From contig NZ_AP022605.1 in the NCBI RefSeq assembly GCF_010728155.1, positions 682,001-746,000 of the forward strand: a stretch of DNA of 64,000 bases, read 5' to 3'. Positions 1-8,392 of this stretch are shown piece by piece. The translations under genes were made by a program, and so were the position numbers. Each line of letters opens with the position of its first letter. The first letter of the stretch is position 1. Source of the stretch: Mycolicibacterium doricum (GTDB lineage Bacteria > Actinomycetota > Actinomycetes > Mycobacteriales > Mycobacteriaceae). The notes beneath the pieces are model-generated. The model saw nothing but the letters and a program-made list of their open reading frames with translations. It had not been told where the DNA came from and ran no database searches.

Positions 1-1
1 G

Positions 2-1117
2 GTCGTCGCGGTCGTCGAGACGGCCAAGTCCGCCGTCGAAGTCAAGTGCCGGCAGGAGGGAACCGTCGACGCGCTCCTCGTGTCGGAGGGCCAGAGCGTG
101 CGGGTCGGGACCCCGTTGGCCACGCTGCTCGCGCCGGGTGAGACGCCCCAGACGACAGCATCCGCGGCCCCGCGCACGGAACATGAACCGTCCGTGGCCG
201 TCGAGCCGCCAGAAGGCGCCGGCAGGCCGGCTCCGGCCGCGGGTCCAGCCATCGTCACCCGGCCGCATCGGCGATGGGTGGTCTCCCCGGCAGCCCGGCG
301 GCTGGCGGCGTCGTTGAACATCGACGCCGAGGCACTCGCCGGCACCGGCCCGCAGGGCGCCGTGACGATCCACGACGTGAAACGGGCCGCGGCCGCGACG
401 AAGCAGCCGGGTGACGGGTCGACCGCACGGGACCGGGCCGCGGCGATGCGCGCGTCGATAGCCGCTGCGATGAGCCGGTCCAAGCGCGAGATACCGCACT
501 ACTACCTGGCCGACGAAGTCCTGCTGGACCCGGCGTTGGCGTGGCTGGCTGAGCGCAACGCCGCACGGCCCATCACCGAACGTGTGCTGCCGGCGGTCCT
601 GCAGATCAAGGCCGTCGGCGCCGTAGCCCACCGCTTTCCGGAATTCAACGGCTTCTGGCGGGACGACGCGTTCGTCGGGGCCGACGGCGTGCACGTCGGT
701 GTCGCCATCTCACTGCGCGGCGGGGGACTGGTTGCGCCTGCGATCCACGACGTCCCCGACAAGAGTATCGACGAACTCATGATGGCCCTGACCGATCTGG
801 TGGCACGCGCTCGGGCCGGTTCGCTGCGCAGTTCGGAGATGTCGGACCCGTCCATCACGGTCACCAATCTGGGCGACCAGGGGGTCGACACGGTGCACGG
901 AGTCATCTATCCGCCACAAGTCGCCCTGGTCGGGTTCGGCAAGCCGGCCCAGCGCGTGTGTGCCGTCGACGGTGGTGTCCGCATCGCGACCGCGATGACC
1001 ACCACCCTGGCGGCCGATCACCGAGCCAGCGACGGCCACCGCGGTGCGTCGTTCCTCGCCGCGATCAACGAAATGCTCGAGCAGCCTGACGGCTTGGAGA
1101 AGTGGCGGACGTCATGA
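2..1117 (+). CDS. Dihydrolipoamide acyltransferase (E2 of a 2-oxoacid dehydrogenase), 5' end missing
   Basis: E2 core of a 2-oxoacid dehydrogenase complex; it passes acyl groups from a lipoyl arm to CoA. The reading frame is open from the left edge, so the start lies upstream. The first visible residues contain ETAKSAVEV, the motif around the lipoylated lysine. A peripheral subunit-binding domain follows (VSPAARRLA...GAVTIHDV) after an Ala/Pro linker, and then the catalytic acyltransferase domain, ending with the HRASDG active-site motif (HxxxDG) near the C-terminus. Which oxoacid is used cannot be told, because E1 and E3 are outside the window. The gene is followed by a hypoxia-type gene cluster on the same strand. 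Confidence 0.9.
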   Translation, partial: VVAVVETAKSAVEVKCRQEGTVDALLVSEGQSVRVGTPLATLLAPGETPQTTASAAPRTEHEPSVAVEPPEGAGRPAPAAGPAIVTRPHRRWVVSPAARRLAASLNIDAEALAGTGPQGAVTIHDVKRAAAATKQPGDGSTARDRAAAMRASIAAAMSRSKREIPHYYLADEVLLDPALAWLAERNAARPITERVLPAVLQIKAVGAVAHRFPEFNGFWRDDAFVGADGVHVGVAISLRGGGLVAPAIHDVPDKSIDELMMALTDLVARARAGSLRSSEMSDPSITVTNLGDQGVDTVHGVIYPPQVALVGFGKPAQRVCAVDGGVRIATAMTTTLAADHRASDGHRGASFLAAINEMLEQPDGLEKWRTS

Positions 1118-1264
1118 GCCCCGAGCGACGAATCCGCGACGATGTCGTGGCGGTGTCGACCAGGATCGCACCGGAGGTGAGGACGACGAGCTGCAGGACG
1201 ATGGGCCGCTGCGCGGGCGGGCGTGGACGACCGTGAGCGACCGGATCCTCGGACTCCGATGGCG

Positions 1265-1278
1265 GTGACCAAATGCCC
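1265..1278. promoter_or_regulatory. Candidate DosR box upstream of the rafH-like gene
   Basis: GTGACCAAATGCCC matches 10 of 14 positions of the DosR palindrome GGGACTWWAGTCCC. It lies about 40 bp before the proposed start of a RafH-like gene, a family that is DosR-controlled in M. tuberculosis. Similarity and position are seen; binding is inferred. Confidence 0.4.
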
Positions 1279-1311
1279 TGTTCGGCGGCGAGGGATTCGA
1301 GTATCACAATG

Positions 1312-1347
1312 TCTTGTGAACAAAAAGGCTCTTGTGAACAAAAAGGC
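1312..1347 (+). repeat. Perfect 18-bp tandem duplication at the rafH-like start
   Basis: Two identical adjacent copies of TCTTGTGAACAAAAAGGC. Each contains an in-frame GTG, so the gene has two equivalent start codons encoding VNKKA twice. The unit length is a multiple of three, so the frame is kept. Confidence 0.9.
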
Positions 1348-2137
1348 CTCATCAGCACCTGATCTCGATGTCAACGTCACGACCAGCGGCGACTTGGCGG
1401 GTGCCGTCGAATACGCCAGGGCCAAGATCGGCCGGCTGGGCCGCGTCGCCGACCGCCCCGTGCTCGCCGCCCGGGTCAGACTCACCAAGCATGCGGACCC
1501 GGCGGTGGAACGGCCCGTCATCGCACAGGCGAACCTCGACCTGGAAGGTCGGCTGGTACGGGCACAGGTCGAGGGCGCCACGGCTCATGAGGCGATCGAT
1601 CGGCTCGACGCTCGACTTCGGCGGCGGCTCGAGCGGCTCGCCGGACACCGGGAGGCGCGGCGGCGTGGAGCACCTACCGGTGAGCCACCTGAGTGGCGCC
1701 ACCGATCCGAACCGCAGCACCGTCCCGGACACTTCCCCCGGCCAGCCCAGGACCGCCAGGTGGTGCGCCGCAAGTCGTTCACGCCGGCGGCATGCACAGT
1801 CGACGAGGCGGCGCAGGAGCTGGAACTGCTCGACTACGAGTTCCATCTGTTCACCGAGAAGGCCACCGGATACGCCGCGGTGCTGTACCGAGGCGGGGAC
1901 ACCGGATACCGGCTGGCGCTCGTGGCGCCGACCCCTCGAGAGCAGTTGGCGCCGTTCGAGTCACCGGTGACCATCAGTGAGCAGCCGGCGGCCTGCCTGA
2001 CGACGGCGCAGGCCGTGGAACGTCTGAACCTGTCCGGACTGCCGTTCCTGTTCTTCATCGACGCCGCCGAGGGACGTGCCTGCGTGCTGTATCACCGCTA
2101 CGACGGCCACTACGGACTGATAACGCCCGCGGGGTAG
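1316..2137 (+). CDS. RafH-like ribosome hibernation factor (Rv0079-type)
   Basis: Probable long hibernation-promoting factor that stabilises inactive ribosomes under hypoxia. The protein resembles M. tuberculosis Rv0079 (RafH). The N-terminal half has the S30EA-like fold region ([14 protein letters not shown]...[11 protein letters not shown]). The C-terminal half has two repeats of the ribosome-binding C-domain type ([21 protein letters not shown] and [30 protein letters not shown]). The frame stays open upstream to 1223, but GTG 1316 or GTG 1334, both inside an 18-bp duplication, fit the homologue length better (273 aa from 1316). It is followed after 4 bp by the alcohol dehydrogenase, so the two are likely co-transcribed. 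The start is uncertain. Confidence 0.75.
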   Translation: MNKKALVNKKASSAPDLDVNVTTSGDLAGAVEYARAKIGRLGRVADRPVLAARVRLTKHADPAVERPVIAQANLDLEGRLVRAQVEGATAHEAIDRLDARLRRRLERLAGHREARRRGAPTGEPPEWRHRSEPQHRPGHFPRPAQDRQVVRRKSFTPAACTVDEAAQELELLDYEFHLFTEKATGYAAVLYRGGDTGYRLALVAPTPREQLAPFESPVTISEQPAACLTTAQAVERLNLSGLPFLFFIDAAEGRACVLYHRYDGHYGLITPAG

Positions 2138-2141
2138 AGCG

Positions 2142-3158
2142 GTGACTTCCCGGATGATGCATGCCTGGCGGATCCGCGTCCCAGGGCCGATCGGCACGCG
2201 TCCGCTGGAGTGGATCACCACCGAAGTGCCCGAACCCGGCCCCGGTGAGCTCCTGATCGCCGTACGGGCATGCGGGGTGTGCCGCACCGACCTGCACGTC
2301 GCGGAGGGGGATCTGCCCGTCCACCGTCAACACGTGACGCCGGGGCACGAGGTCGTGGGGGAGGTGGTCACCGTCGGTCCGGAAACGGATTCCGAGTTCG
2401 CGGTGGGCGACCGAGTCGGCGTGGCGTGGCTCAGGCACACTTGTGGGCAGTGCCGCTACTGTCGCCGCGGGCAGGAGAACCTGTGCCCGCACTCGCGCTA
2501 CACGGGGTGGGATGCCGACGGTGGATATGCCGAATTCACCACGGCGCCGGCGGCTTTCGTTCACCGGCTGCCAGCCGGATACACCGACACCGAGCTGGCG
2601 CCGCTGTTGTGCGCCGGCATCATCGGATACCGGTCGTTACTGCGTGCGGATCTGCCGCCGGGCGGCCGGCTAGGCATCTACGGCTTCGGCGGCAGTGCCC
2701 ACATCACCGCGCAGGTGGCGCTCGCGCAGGGCGCCGAAGTCCACGTCATGACCCGGGGGGAGCACGCGCGGGAGCTGGCACGGGCGCTGGGCGCTGCATC
2801 GGTGCAGGGCGCCGCCGACCCGCCGCCGGTCGAACTCGACGCCGCAATCCTGTTCGCTCCCGTCGGCGATCTGGTGTTGCCCGCGCTGGAGGGGCTCGAC
2901 CGCGGTGGAACGCTGGCCATCGCGGGCATTCATCTGAGCAACATCCCTGCACTGGATTATCAACGCCACCTGTTCCAGGAGCGCCAGGTGCGGTCGGTGA
3001 CGGCGAACACCCGCGCCGACGCACGGGCATTCCTCGAGTTCGCCGGCCGCCATCACATCGAGGTGACGAGCCCGGAATACCCGCTGAACCGAGCCGACGA
3101 TGCGCTCGACGCGCTGAGCGCGGGCCGCATCGCCGGCGCCGCGGTTCTGCTCGTCTGA
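2142..3158 (+). CDS. Zinc-dependent alcohol dehydrogenase (AdhA-like)
   Basis: Medium-chain NAD(P)-dependent alcohol dehydrogenase, 338 aa. Catalytic zinc ligands are visible as Cys in CGVCRTDLH (about residue 47), His in GHE (about 69) and Cys in LLCAG. The structural zinc lobe has four cysteines in CGQCRYC...NLC (residues 101-115). A Rossmann region follows with [10 protein letters not shown]. The GTG start lies 4 bp after the upstream stop; ATG at 2154 is an alternative. Likely an operon with the RafH-like gene. The natural substrate is unknown. Alcohol dehydrogenases of this subgroup are common in mycobacterial hypoxia clusters, which is an inference from context here. Confidence 0.85.
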   Translation: MTSRMMHAWRIRVPGPIGTRPLEWITTEVPEPGPGELLIAVRACGVCRTDLHVAEGDLPVHRQHVTPGHEVVGEVVTVGPETDSEFAVGDRVGVAWLRHTCGQCRYCRRGQENLCPHSRYTGWDADGGYAEFTTAPAAFVHRLPAGYTDTELAPLLCAGIIGYRSLLRADLPPGGRLGIYGFGGSAHITAQVALAQGAEVHVMTRGEHARELARALGAASVQGAADPPPVELDAAILFAPVGDLVLPALEGLDRGGTLAIAGIHLSNIPALDYQRHLFQERQVRSVTANTRADARAFLEFAGRHHIEVTSPEYPLNRADDALDALSAGRIAGAAVLLV

Positions 3159-3193
3159 ACGCGCGCCGCACAGGACTACCGGCATCCCACCCC

Positions 3194-3207
3194 GGGACCA
3201 ACGGCCC
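3194..3207. promoter_or_regulatory. Candidate DosR box upstream of small peptide and Usp gene
   Basis: GGGACCAACGGCCC matches 11 of 14 positions of the DosR palindrome and fits the looser form GGGnCynnnGnCCC fully. It lies about 100 bp before the 30-residue peptide and about 200 bp before the Usp gene. Confidence 0.5.
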
Positions 3208-3249
3208 TGGTGTGCCCAGCGCGGAAATCTTAACGTCGGAGACGAGCCG

Positions 3250-3287
3250 ACAGAACAGCCGCCGACAGACAGAACAGCCGCCGACAG
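3250..3287 (+). repeat. Perfect 19-bp tandem duplication
   Basis: Two adjacent identical copies of ACAGAACAGCCGCCGACAG in the 5' leader of the small peptide gene, ending just before its Shine-Dalgarno sequence. Confidence 0.85.
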
Positions 3288-3298
3288 GGAGAAACGTC

Positions 3299-3391
3299 AT
3301 GGAGTGGCCGACCGCAGCCGTACCGATCGCCGTCGTGATCGCCGGGACGGCGATTGTGAGCACCCACATCGCCTCACGACACTCGAAGTGA
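3299..3391 (+). CDS. Small membrane peptide, 30 aa
   Basis: A 30-residue ORF starts with ATG 3299 behind a good Shine-Dalgarno sequence (AGGGAG, 7-8 bp upstream). It encodes one hydrophobic helix ([15 protein letters not shown]) flanked by Trp at the N-side and a short basic tail (SRHSK). It sits between a candidate DosR box and a universal stress protein gene whose ATG lies 11 bp after its stop, so the two are probably co-transcribed. No function is recognised. It could also serve only to couple translation to the Usp gene. Confidence 0.6.
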   Translation: MEWPTAAVPIAVVIAGTAIVSTHIASRHSK

Positions 3392-3402
3392 GCGGCCAGC
3401 AC

Positions 3403-4287
3403 ATGCCCGGTTCGACACGCCGCAACGGGATCGTGGTCGGTGTCGACGGCTCACCGGAGTCCGAGGTCGCCGTACGGTGGGCCGCAAGGAAGGCGCAGAC
3501 ATCCGGCAGACCGGTGACTCTCGTCAACGTCGTCACGCCGATGGCCGTCAGCTGGCCGACCATCATGCTGCAGGACCAGATCTCCGCGTACGAAAGGGAT
3601 TACGCCGAGGACGTGCTGGGCCGTGCGCGCAAGGCGCTGCTGGCCGAGTTCGGTCCCGGACCCACCCCGGAGGTGCGCAGCAAGGTGCTGTTCGCGGGGG
3701 CGGTGGAAGCACTCGTCGATGCGTCGAAGGACGCGCAGATGGTCGTCGTCGGGGCCCGCGGGCTCGGCGCAGTCCGCCGTGTCCTGCTCGGTTCGGTCAG
3801 CGCCGGGCTGATCCACCATGCGCATTGCCCGGTCGCGGTGGTCCGCAGCCGGGGCGGCCGGTTGCCGGCTGCCGATGCGCCGGTGATCGTCGGCATCGAC
3901 GGGTCACCGACCTCCGAGGCGGCCACCGCACTGGCCTTCGACGAAGCAGCCCAGCGCGGCGCCGAACTCGTGGCCGTGCACGTCTGGATCGATGTGGTTG
4001 CGCTGCCCGGTGCAGGAATGGACTGGCACGAGTCCAGGGACCAGGCCGAGGAGACCCTGGCCGAGCGCCTCGCCGGCTGGCAGGAACGCTATCCCGAGGT
4101 TCGGGTACGACGGGTCGTCGAGTACGACAGTCCCGCGCGGCGGCTCGTCGAGCACTCCGCGGACGCCCAACTCGTGGTGGTGGGCAGCCATGGCCGCGGC
4201 GGATTCGCCGGCATGCTGCTCGGATCGGTGAGCTCAGCTGTCGTGCAGGCGGTCGACGTCCCGGTGATCGTGGTCCGGTCGCAATGA
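3403..4287 (+). CDS. Tandem universal stress protein
   Basis: 294-aa protein with two UspA domains. Each begins with the nucleotide-binding strand ([11 protein letters not shown] and [11 protein letters not shown]) and ends with an ATP-loop motif of the G-x2-G-x9-GS type ([15 protein letters not shown] and [15 protein letters not shown]), so ATP-binding signatures are present in both halves. Tandem Usp proteins of this form are typical DosR-regulon members in mycobacteria. It overlaps the next gene by 4 bases (ATGA), showing an operon. Its exact role in dormancy is not determined by sequence. Confidence 0.88.
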   Translation: MPGSTRRNGIVVGVDGSPESEVAVRWAARKAQTSGRPVTLVNVVTPMAVSWPTIMLQDQISAYERDYAEDVLGRARKALLAEFGPGPTPEVRSKVLFAGAVEALVDASKDAQMVVVGARGLGAVRRVLLGSVSAGLIHHAHCPVAVVRSRGGRLPAADAPVIVGIDGSPTSEAATALAFDEAAQRGAELVAVHVWIDVVALPGAGMDWHESRDQAEETLAERLAGWQERYPEVRVRRVVEYDSPARRLVEHSADAQLVVVGSHGRGGFAGMLLGSVSSAVVQAVDVPVIVVRSQ

Positions 4288-4991
4288 CCCTGAACCCTCC
4301 GGCTGCCGAGGGGTCGCCAGCGTGCCCCGAGGATCACCGCACCACGACCGGGTTCTGCCCGGTGTGTGGCGCGGCCCTTGACGTGCGGGCCGATGTGTCG
4401 CCCCAACCGGCAGGGCGTCGTCGGCGGTATCACTCGGTCGGCCGTCCGGGCGTGGTGTTGGCCACAATCGTGGCGGTCGCCGTCGCCGTGGCGGTGCTGA
4501 TCTTCGCCGTCGACGCCACGCGGACGCGTGACGTGGTCATGCCGTCTGAGCAGGCAGCTGTCCGCCAGTGGTGGGTGACCGCGCAGCCGGCGGTCACGGA
4601 TCTGCAGGATGCGCTCTACGACTCCGAGAGTTCGCTTCGCCGGATGAACGCGTCGGCACTCGCGTCGGCATGTCAGCGGATGCACGACGGTGCGGCGGTG
4701 GGCATTCCTGCTCAACTACCCTCTCCTGACCCCGACCTGAGCGCGAAGCTGAGCGCCGCGACGGAGGACGCCCACTCGGCGGCCCACATGTGTCTGGCGG
4801 TGGTCGCCGAGTCGCCGCACAACTACCAAGGTGAGTTCACCGCCAACCTGGACCAGGCCGAGAAGCAGATGAGGGCTGCGATGGCGCTCGTCAACCGCAT
4901 CCTGACCGCGCAGACGCCCCTCGGAGAGGCGACCGGGCAAGCAGGTGACCCAATTCTTGGCGCGCAAGCCTCGAACTTCAGCCCGGGGTGA
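4284..4991 (+). CDS. Zinc-ribbon membrane protein with IS-derived C-terminus
   Basis: 235-aa protein of unknown function. Cys14, Cys25 and Cys28 (FCPVCGAAL) form a probable zinc ribbon. One transmembrane helix spans about residues 56-75 after an Arg-rich stretch. The rest is a helical, probably extracytoplasmic domain with two cysteines (ACQRMH, HMCLAV). The last 16 or so residues are encoded by a sequence that also occurs at 16981 beside transposase relics, so the native C-terminus has probably been replaced by a mobile-element end. It is translationally coupled to the upstream Usp gene. Confidence 0.7.
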   Translation: MTLNPPAAEGSPACPEDHRTTTGFCPVCGAALDVRADVSPQPAGRRRRYHSVGRPGVVLATIVAVAVAVAVLIFAVDATRTRDVVMPSEQAAVRQWWVTAQPAVTDLQDALYDSESSLRRMNASALASACQRMHDGAAVGIPAQLPSPDPDLSAKLSAATEDAHSAAHMCLAVVAESPHNYQGEFTANLDQAEKQMRAAMALVNRILTAQTPLGEATGQAGDPILGAQASNFSPG

Positions 4992-5046
4992 GCCGATCCC
5001 GAACGTCGGCTGGCGTAGCCCGGCGCTCAGAGACGGCGACCAGAGA
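4945..5046 (+). mobile_element. Isolated IS200/IS605-type end, partner of 16981 copy
   Basis: About 100 bp starting TGACCCAATTCTTGGC resembles the sequence at 16981-17080 along its length. Shared blocks include GCGCAAGCCTCG, GGTGAGCC, CATCCCG/GATCCCG, GCAGCCCGG/GTAGCCCGG, CTCAGAG and GGCGACCAG. The AAGCCTCG...GGTGAGCC core resembles the terminal hairpin (guide-RNA scaffold region) after tnpB in IS605-family elements. No transposase lies here. The hairpin is weaker than in the second copy. Confidence 0.55.
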
Positions 5047-5150
5047 TGTCCGCGCATCCGGGCGCGGACACACAGGGTTCACCGGCGACGCGGCGCAGTC
5101 GTTTCGCCCTCGTCAGTGGGCAAGTCATGGGACGCTATCCGCTGGCCTAA

Positions 5151-5186
5151 TATAGGGGCCGATCGGCATATAAGGGCCGATCGGCC
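5151..5186. repeat. Duplicated 18-bp unit containing palindrome GGGCCGATCGGCCC
   Basis: TATAGGGGCCGATCGGCA is followed directly by TATAAGGGCCGATCGGCC (two mismatches). The second copy completes the perfect palindrome GGGCCGATCGGCCC. Its position upstream of the CBS-domain gene suggests an operator with two adjacent sites; a terminator is less likely because no T-run follows. Confidence 0.6.
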
Positions 5187-5231
5187 CCTTACCGCACCAC
5201 CACCCCCCAGAGAGAACCGTCAGGGCACAAA

Positions 5232-5291
5232 GACTCTTGTTGCACCGACTCTTGTTGCACCGACTCTTGTTGCACCGACTCTTGTTGCACC
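5232..5291 (+). repeat. Four perfect copies of a 15-bp repeat
   Basis: GACTCTTGTTGCACC is repeated four times without a mismatch, 57 bp upstream of the CBS-domain gene, probably inside its promoter or 5' leader. Confidence 0.9.
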
Positions 5292-5347
5292 CGCAGTAGC
5301 ACGCACAGACTCGGGACGACGGATCGAGTGAGGGCTGAGCCAGCACG

Positions 5348-6625
5348 ATGAACGACTATTGGTCGAACGTGGCCCTGGTGGCGGCGCTGGTCCTGGTCAA
5401 CGGGCTGTTGTCCGGTAGCGAAGCGGCGTTCATCTCGCTGCGAGAGGGCCAGTTGCGCGAACTCGAGCATCGCGGCGGCCGACGGGACCACACCGTCGTT
5501 CGGCTGGCGCGGGAACCGAACCGCTACCTGGCCACAATTCAGCTCGGCATCACCCTGGCCGGGTTCTTCGCCTCGGCCGCTGCAGCGGTGACCCTGGCGG
5601 AGCCGCTGGCACCACTGCTGAGCTTTCTGGGTGCCGGCGCCCGGACGCCGGTGAGCATCGCTGTGGTGACGGTGGCGGTGGCGGGCGTGACGCTGGTATT
5701 CGGCGAGCTCGCGCCCAAACGGCTGGCGATGCAGAACGCCCGTCGTTGGGCTCTTGCCGTGGCCTCTCCTTTGAGTGCCCTGTCGGCCGTCGCCGCACCG
5801 ATCGCGTGGCTTCTGGGCAAGGCCACCGACCTCGTCGTGCAGAGCCTCGGGGGTGATCCCGCCGTCGGGCGGGAAGAACTGACCGTCGAGGAGTTCCGCG
5901 AACTGGTCACGGGATTCGGGGGTCTCACCACCGAGCAACGTACGATCATGTCCGGTGCGCTGGAGATCCACGAGCGTTCGCTGCGCGAAGTGGTCGTCCC
6001 CCGCACCGCGGTTTTCCGGCTGAACGGCGAACTGCCACTGCCCCGGGCCCGCATGGAACTCGCGGCATCCGGCCACACGAGGGCGCCGGTTGCCCGATCA
6101 GGGGAACTGGACGACGCCACCGGGGTGGTGCACCTGCGCGATCTGCTGGGCGACCGCGGCACCGTCGGCTCCGTCGCGCGGCCGGTGCTGAGACTGCCGG
6201 ACAGTCTGCGAGTCTCCGCCGCGCTGCGCCAACTCCTCGCCGCGCATGAACATCTGGCACTCGTGGTGGGCGAGCGCGGCGGCGTCGACGGCATCGTCAC
6301 GCTCGAGGACCTGCTAGAGGAGATCGTCGGCGAGATCTATGACGAGGCCGACGAAGACATCCGAACCGCCACGGCATTGCCCGACGGCAGCCATATCCTG
6401 CCGGGCGCGTTCCCGATTCACGATCTTTCCGACCTCGGGATCGAGTTCTCCACCTTACCTCCTGGCGACTACACCACGATCGCCGGACTCGTACTTTCCG
6501 TACTGGGCCGGATACCGACGATTGCCGGGGACTGCATCGACCTTCCGCCTTACCGCGTCGAGGTGACCGGTATCGGCCGTCACGTGATCACGGAAGTCCA
6601 TATCCGGCCTTCGGATCCGCACTGA
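5348..6625 (+). CDS. CNNM/CorC-type membrane protein with CBS domains
   Basis: 425-aa protein of the hemolysin C/CorC family. The N-terminal CNNM (DUF21) domain has about four hydrophobic helices (residues 1-150: VALVAALVLVNGLLSGSEAAF, LGITLAGFFASAAAAV, VSIAVVTVAVAGVTLVFGELAPKRLA, PLSALSAVAAPIAWLLG). A CBS pair follows (about 205-335; LEDLLEEIVGEIYDE marks its end), then the C-terminal CorC_HlyC domain. Relatives are linked to magnesium or other cation efflux; the ion here is not determined. The next gene cluster encodes cation ATPases, which fits a role in ion balance. Confidence 0.85.
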   Translation: MNDYWSNVALVAALVLVNGLLSGSEAAFISLREGQLRELEHRGGRRDHTVVRLAREPNRYLATIQLGITLAGFFASAAAAVTLAEPLAPLLSFLGAGARTPVSIAVVTVAVAGVTLVFGELAPKRLAMQNARRWALAVASPLSALSAVAAPIAWLLGKATDLVVQSLGGDPAVGREELTVEEFRELVTGFGGLTTEQRTIMSGALEIHERSLREVVVPRTAVFRLNGELPLPRARMELAASGHTRAPVARSGELDDATGVVHLRDLLGDRGTVGSVARPVLRLPDSLRVSAALRQLLAAHEHLALVVGERGGVDGIVTLEDLLEEIVGEIYDEADEDIRTATALPDGSHILPGAFPIHDLSDLGIEFSTLPPGDYTTIAGLVLSVLGRIPTIAGDCIDLPPYRVEVTGIGRHVITEVHIRPSDPH

Positions 6626-6710
6626 TGTCCGGGTCGGCGGAGAGGCCGAAGGACCCTAGGAGCCGAGGGTTCCATGCCTTAGATTCCCCGATGGGTGGTG
6701 GAAGTCGAGC

Positions 6711-6744
6711 AGACAGGTCGGGGACACAGACAGGTCGGGGACAC
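6711..6744 (+). repeat. Perfect 17-bp tandem duplication at the HAD-ATPase start
   Basis: Two adjacent identical copies of AGACAGGTCGGGGACAC end one base before the preferred GTG start (6746). Each carries a GGGGA that can act as Shine-Dalgarno. The 17-bp period is not a multiple of three, so starts upstream of the repeat change frame with copy number. This favours 6746. Confidence 0.85.
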
Positions 6745-6745
6745 T

Positions 6746-8392
6746 GTGGGTTTCTTCAAAGTGGTGGCGGTCGACATCGACGGCACCTTGACGTCGAACG
6801 GCGCACTGTCGTCAAAAGCCATCGGTTCCATCCGCGACGCCCGCCGCAACGCAACGCAGATCGTGCTGGTGACCGGTCGCATCGGCCGCGAGTTGAGCGC
6901 GGATTTCCCGAACCTGGCCAACCACGCCGATGCACTGGTACTCGAGAACGGTGCAGTCGCGGTCGTCGACGGCGAGCCGGTGGCGCTCACACCAGCGGTG
7001 GAACCGACCCTCGATGCAGAGCTGAGTGCCCGCGGAATACCGTTCCGTCGCGGCCAAGCGCTGATCGCAACCGATAGTCAGTACGCGCTCAGCGCTGTCG
7101 AGGCGATCGGAAAACTCGGGCTGGACTGCCAGATCATCCGAAACCGGGGCGCCCTGATGATTCTGCCCGCGGGGGTCACGAAGGGAACCAGCCTGTGCGG
7201 AGTGCTGGCGCGGATGAACCGCTCGCCACACAACACCATCGCGATCGGAGATGCCGAGAACGACGTGTCGATGATGGCGGCCGCCGAACTCGGTGTCGCC
7301 GTGGCCAATGCACTCCCATCGGTGAAGGCCCACGCCGACGAGGTGCTCGACGACAACGACGGCGAGGGAGTCGCCCGGATACTGACCGGATCGATACTCA
7401 CCGGAGCGCGGCGGTGGTGCCCGATGCGACGGTGGATCGACATCGGTGCCTTCGACGACGGTACGCCGGCTCGACTGCCGGGCAGTCAGGGCCGGATCAT
7501 GGTCACCGGCCCGACCGGCTCGGGTAAGAGTCACATCATCGGGTTGATGGCGGAGCGCTGGATCCTTGCCGGATACGGCGTGCTGATCGTCGACCCGGAA
7601 GGTGACCACACGCAATTGGCGACCATGGACCGCACGGGTCTGGTGGACAGCCACCACTACCTGCCGCAACCCTCCGAACTCGTCAGTATGTTCCATCCCA
7701 GCGGCAGCGCCGTCGTCGATCTGTCCGCACTGTCCGCCGCCGACAAATACGACTATGTGCACCGCCTGCGCCCGATCGTTGAGGCGCACCGCGAACAACA
7801 CGGGTTCCCGCACTGGACCATCTACGACGAAGCGCACCTGCTCGGGCCCGGCCAGGAGGTTCGGTGGGTCCGCCGCGGCGGCTACGTGCTGTCCTCGTTC
7901 ACCCCGGCGGCGCTGCCGGCCGACGAGATCGATGCCAGTGACGTGGTGATCGAGATGGACTACCGAGAGCAGAATCTGTCCGCGCCGCATCCCCTCCCGT
8001 ACGCCGCAGTCCGGTACGGCGGAGATCCACCGCGCCGCTTCACCGTGGCCGAGCGGGCCACGGGACACATCAGGCACCGGCACAAGTACGCTGATGTCGC
8101 GCTGCCCAAAGAGCGGAGTTTCCACTTCCATTCTTTCGACGGGCAATCGATACCGCCCGCGGCGACTATGGAGGAGTTCGGCGCCGCGCTCCGCCGTATC
8201 ACCCCCGAGGCACTGGAATACCATCTCGAGCGCGGTGATTTCTCGCGGTGGCTGGAACACACCATCGCCGACAGGAAACTGGCCGCGCAGGTGGCCGCCT
8301 GGGAGGACGCGATCGCCGCGCACCGGGCGGCGGAGGTCGAACGCGTCCGCCAACAGCTCATCCGTGCCGTGCTTGACCGTTATCTCGGATGA
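6746..8392 (+). CDS. HAD phosphatase fused to HerA-like P-loop ATPase and DUF5752-like domain
   Basis: 548 aa from GTG 6746; the frame is open back to 6695. Residues 1-215 are a Cof-type HAD phosphatase: DIDGTL (10-15) with the nucleophile Asp, and GDAENDVSMM (168-177) as the metal-binding motif. Residues 235-410 hold a P-loop ATPase with Walker A GPTGSGKS (255-262) and Walker B TIYDEAH (358-364); VLIVDPEGDH is typical of HerA/DUF87-like ATPases. Residues 455-548 (EALEYHLERGDFSRWLEHTIADRKLA) resemble the DUF5752 domain. The combined role is unknown. It overlaps the convergent ATPase gene by 13 bp at the 3' end. Confidence 0.8.
   Translation: MGFFKVVAVDIDGTLTSNGALSSKAIGSIRDARRNATQIVLVTGRIGRELSADFPNLANHADALVLENGAVAVVDGEPVALTPAVEPTLDAELSARGIPFRRGQALIATDSQYALSAVEAIGKLGLDCQIIRNRGALMILPAGVTKGTSLCGVLARMNRSPHNTIAIGDAENDVSMMAAAELGVAVANALPSVKAHADEVLDDNDGEGVARILTGSILTGARRWCPMRRWIDIGAFDDGTPARLPGSQGRIMVTGPTGSGKSHIIGLMAERWILAGYGVLIVDPEGDHTQLATMDRTGLVDSHHYLPQPSELVSMFHPSGSAVVDLSALSAADKYDYVHRLRPIVEAHREQHGFPHWTIYDEAHLLGPGQEVRWVRRGGYVLSSFTPAALPADEIDASDVVIEMDYREQNLSAPHPLPYAAVRYGGDPPRRFTVAERATGHIRHRHKYADVALPKERSFHFHSFDGQSIPPAATMEEFGAALRRITPEALEYHLERGDFSRWLEHTIADRKLAAQVAAWEDAIAAHRAAEVERVRQQLIRAVLDRYLG

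Larger units (their letters stand above)
5047..5347. other. Non-coding stretch with palindrome and repeats
   Basis: No gene is supported between the IS-like end and the CBS-domain gene. The interval holds a duplicated palindromic motif and a fourfold 15-bp repeat, each listed separately. It must contain the promoter of the downstream gene, but no clear -10/-35 pair was found. Confidence 0.6.

Noticed and set aside
6640..6660. DosR-like sequence GGACCCTAGGAGCC before the HAD-ATPase gene
   Set aside because: Only 8 of 14 positions match, within background for this GC content.
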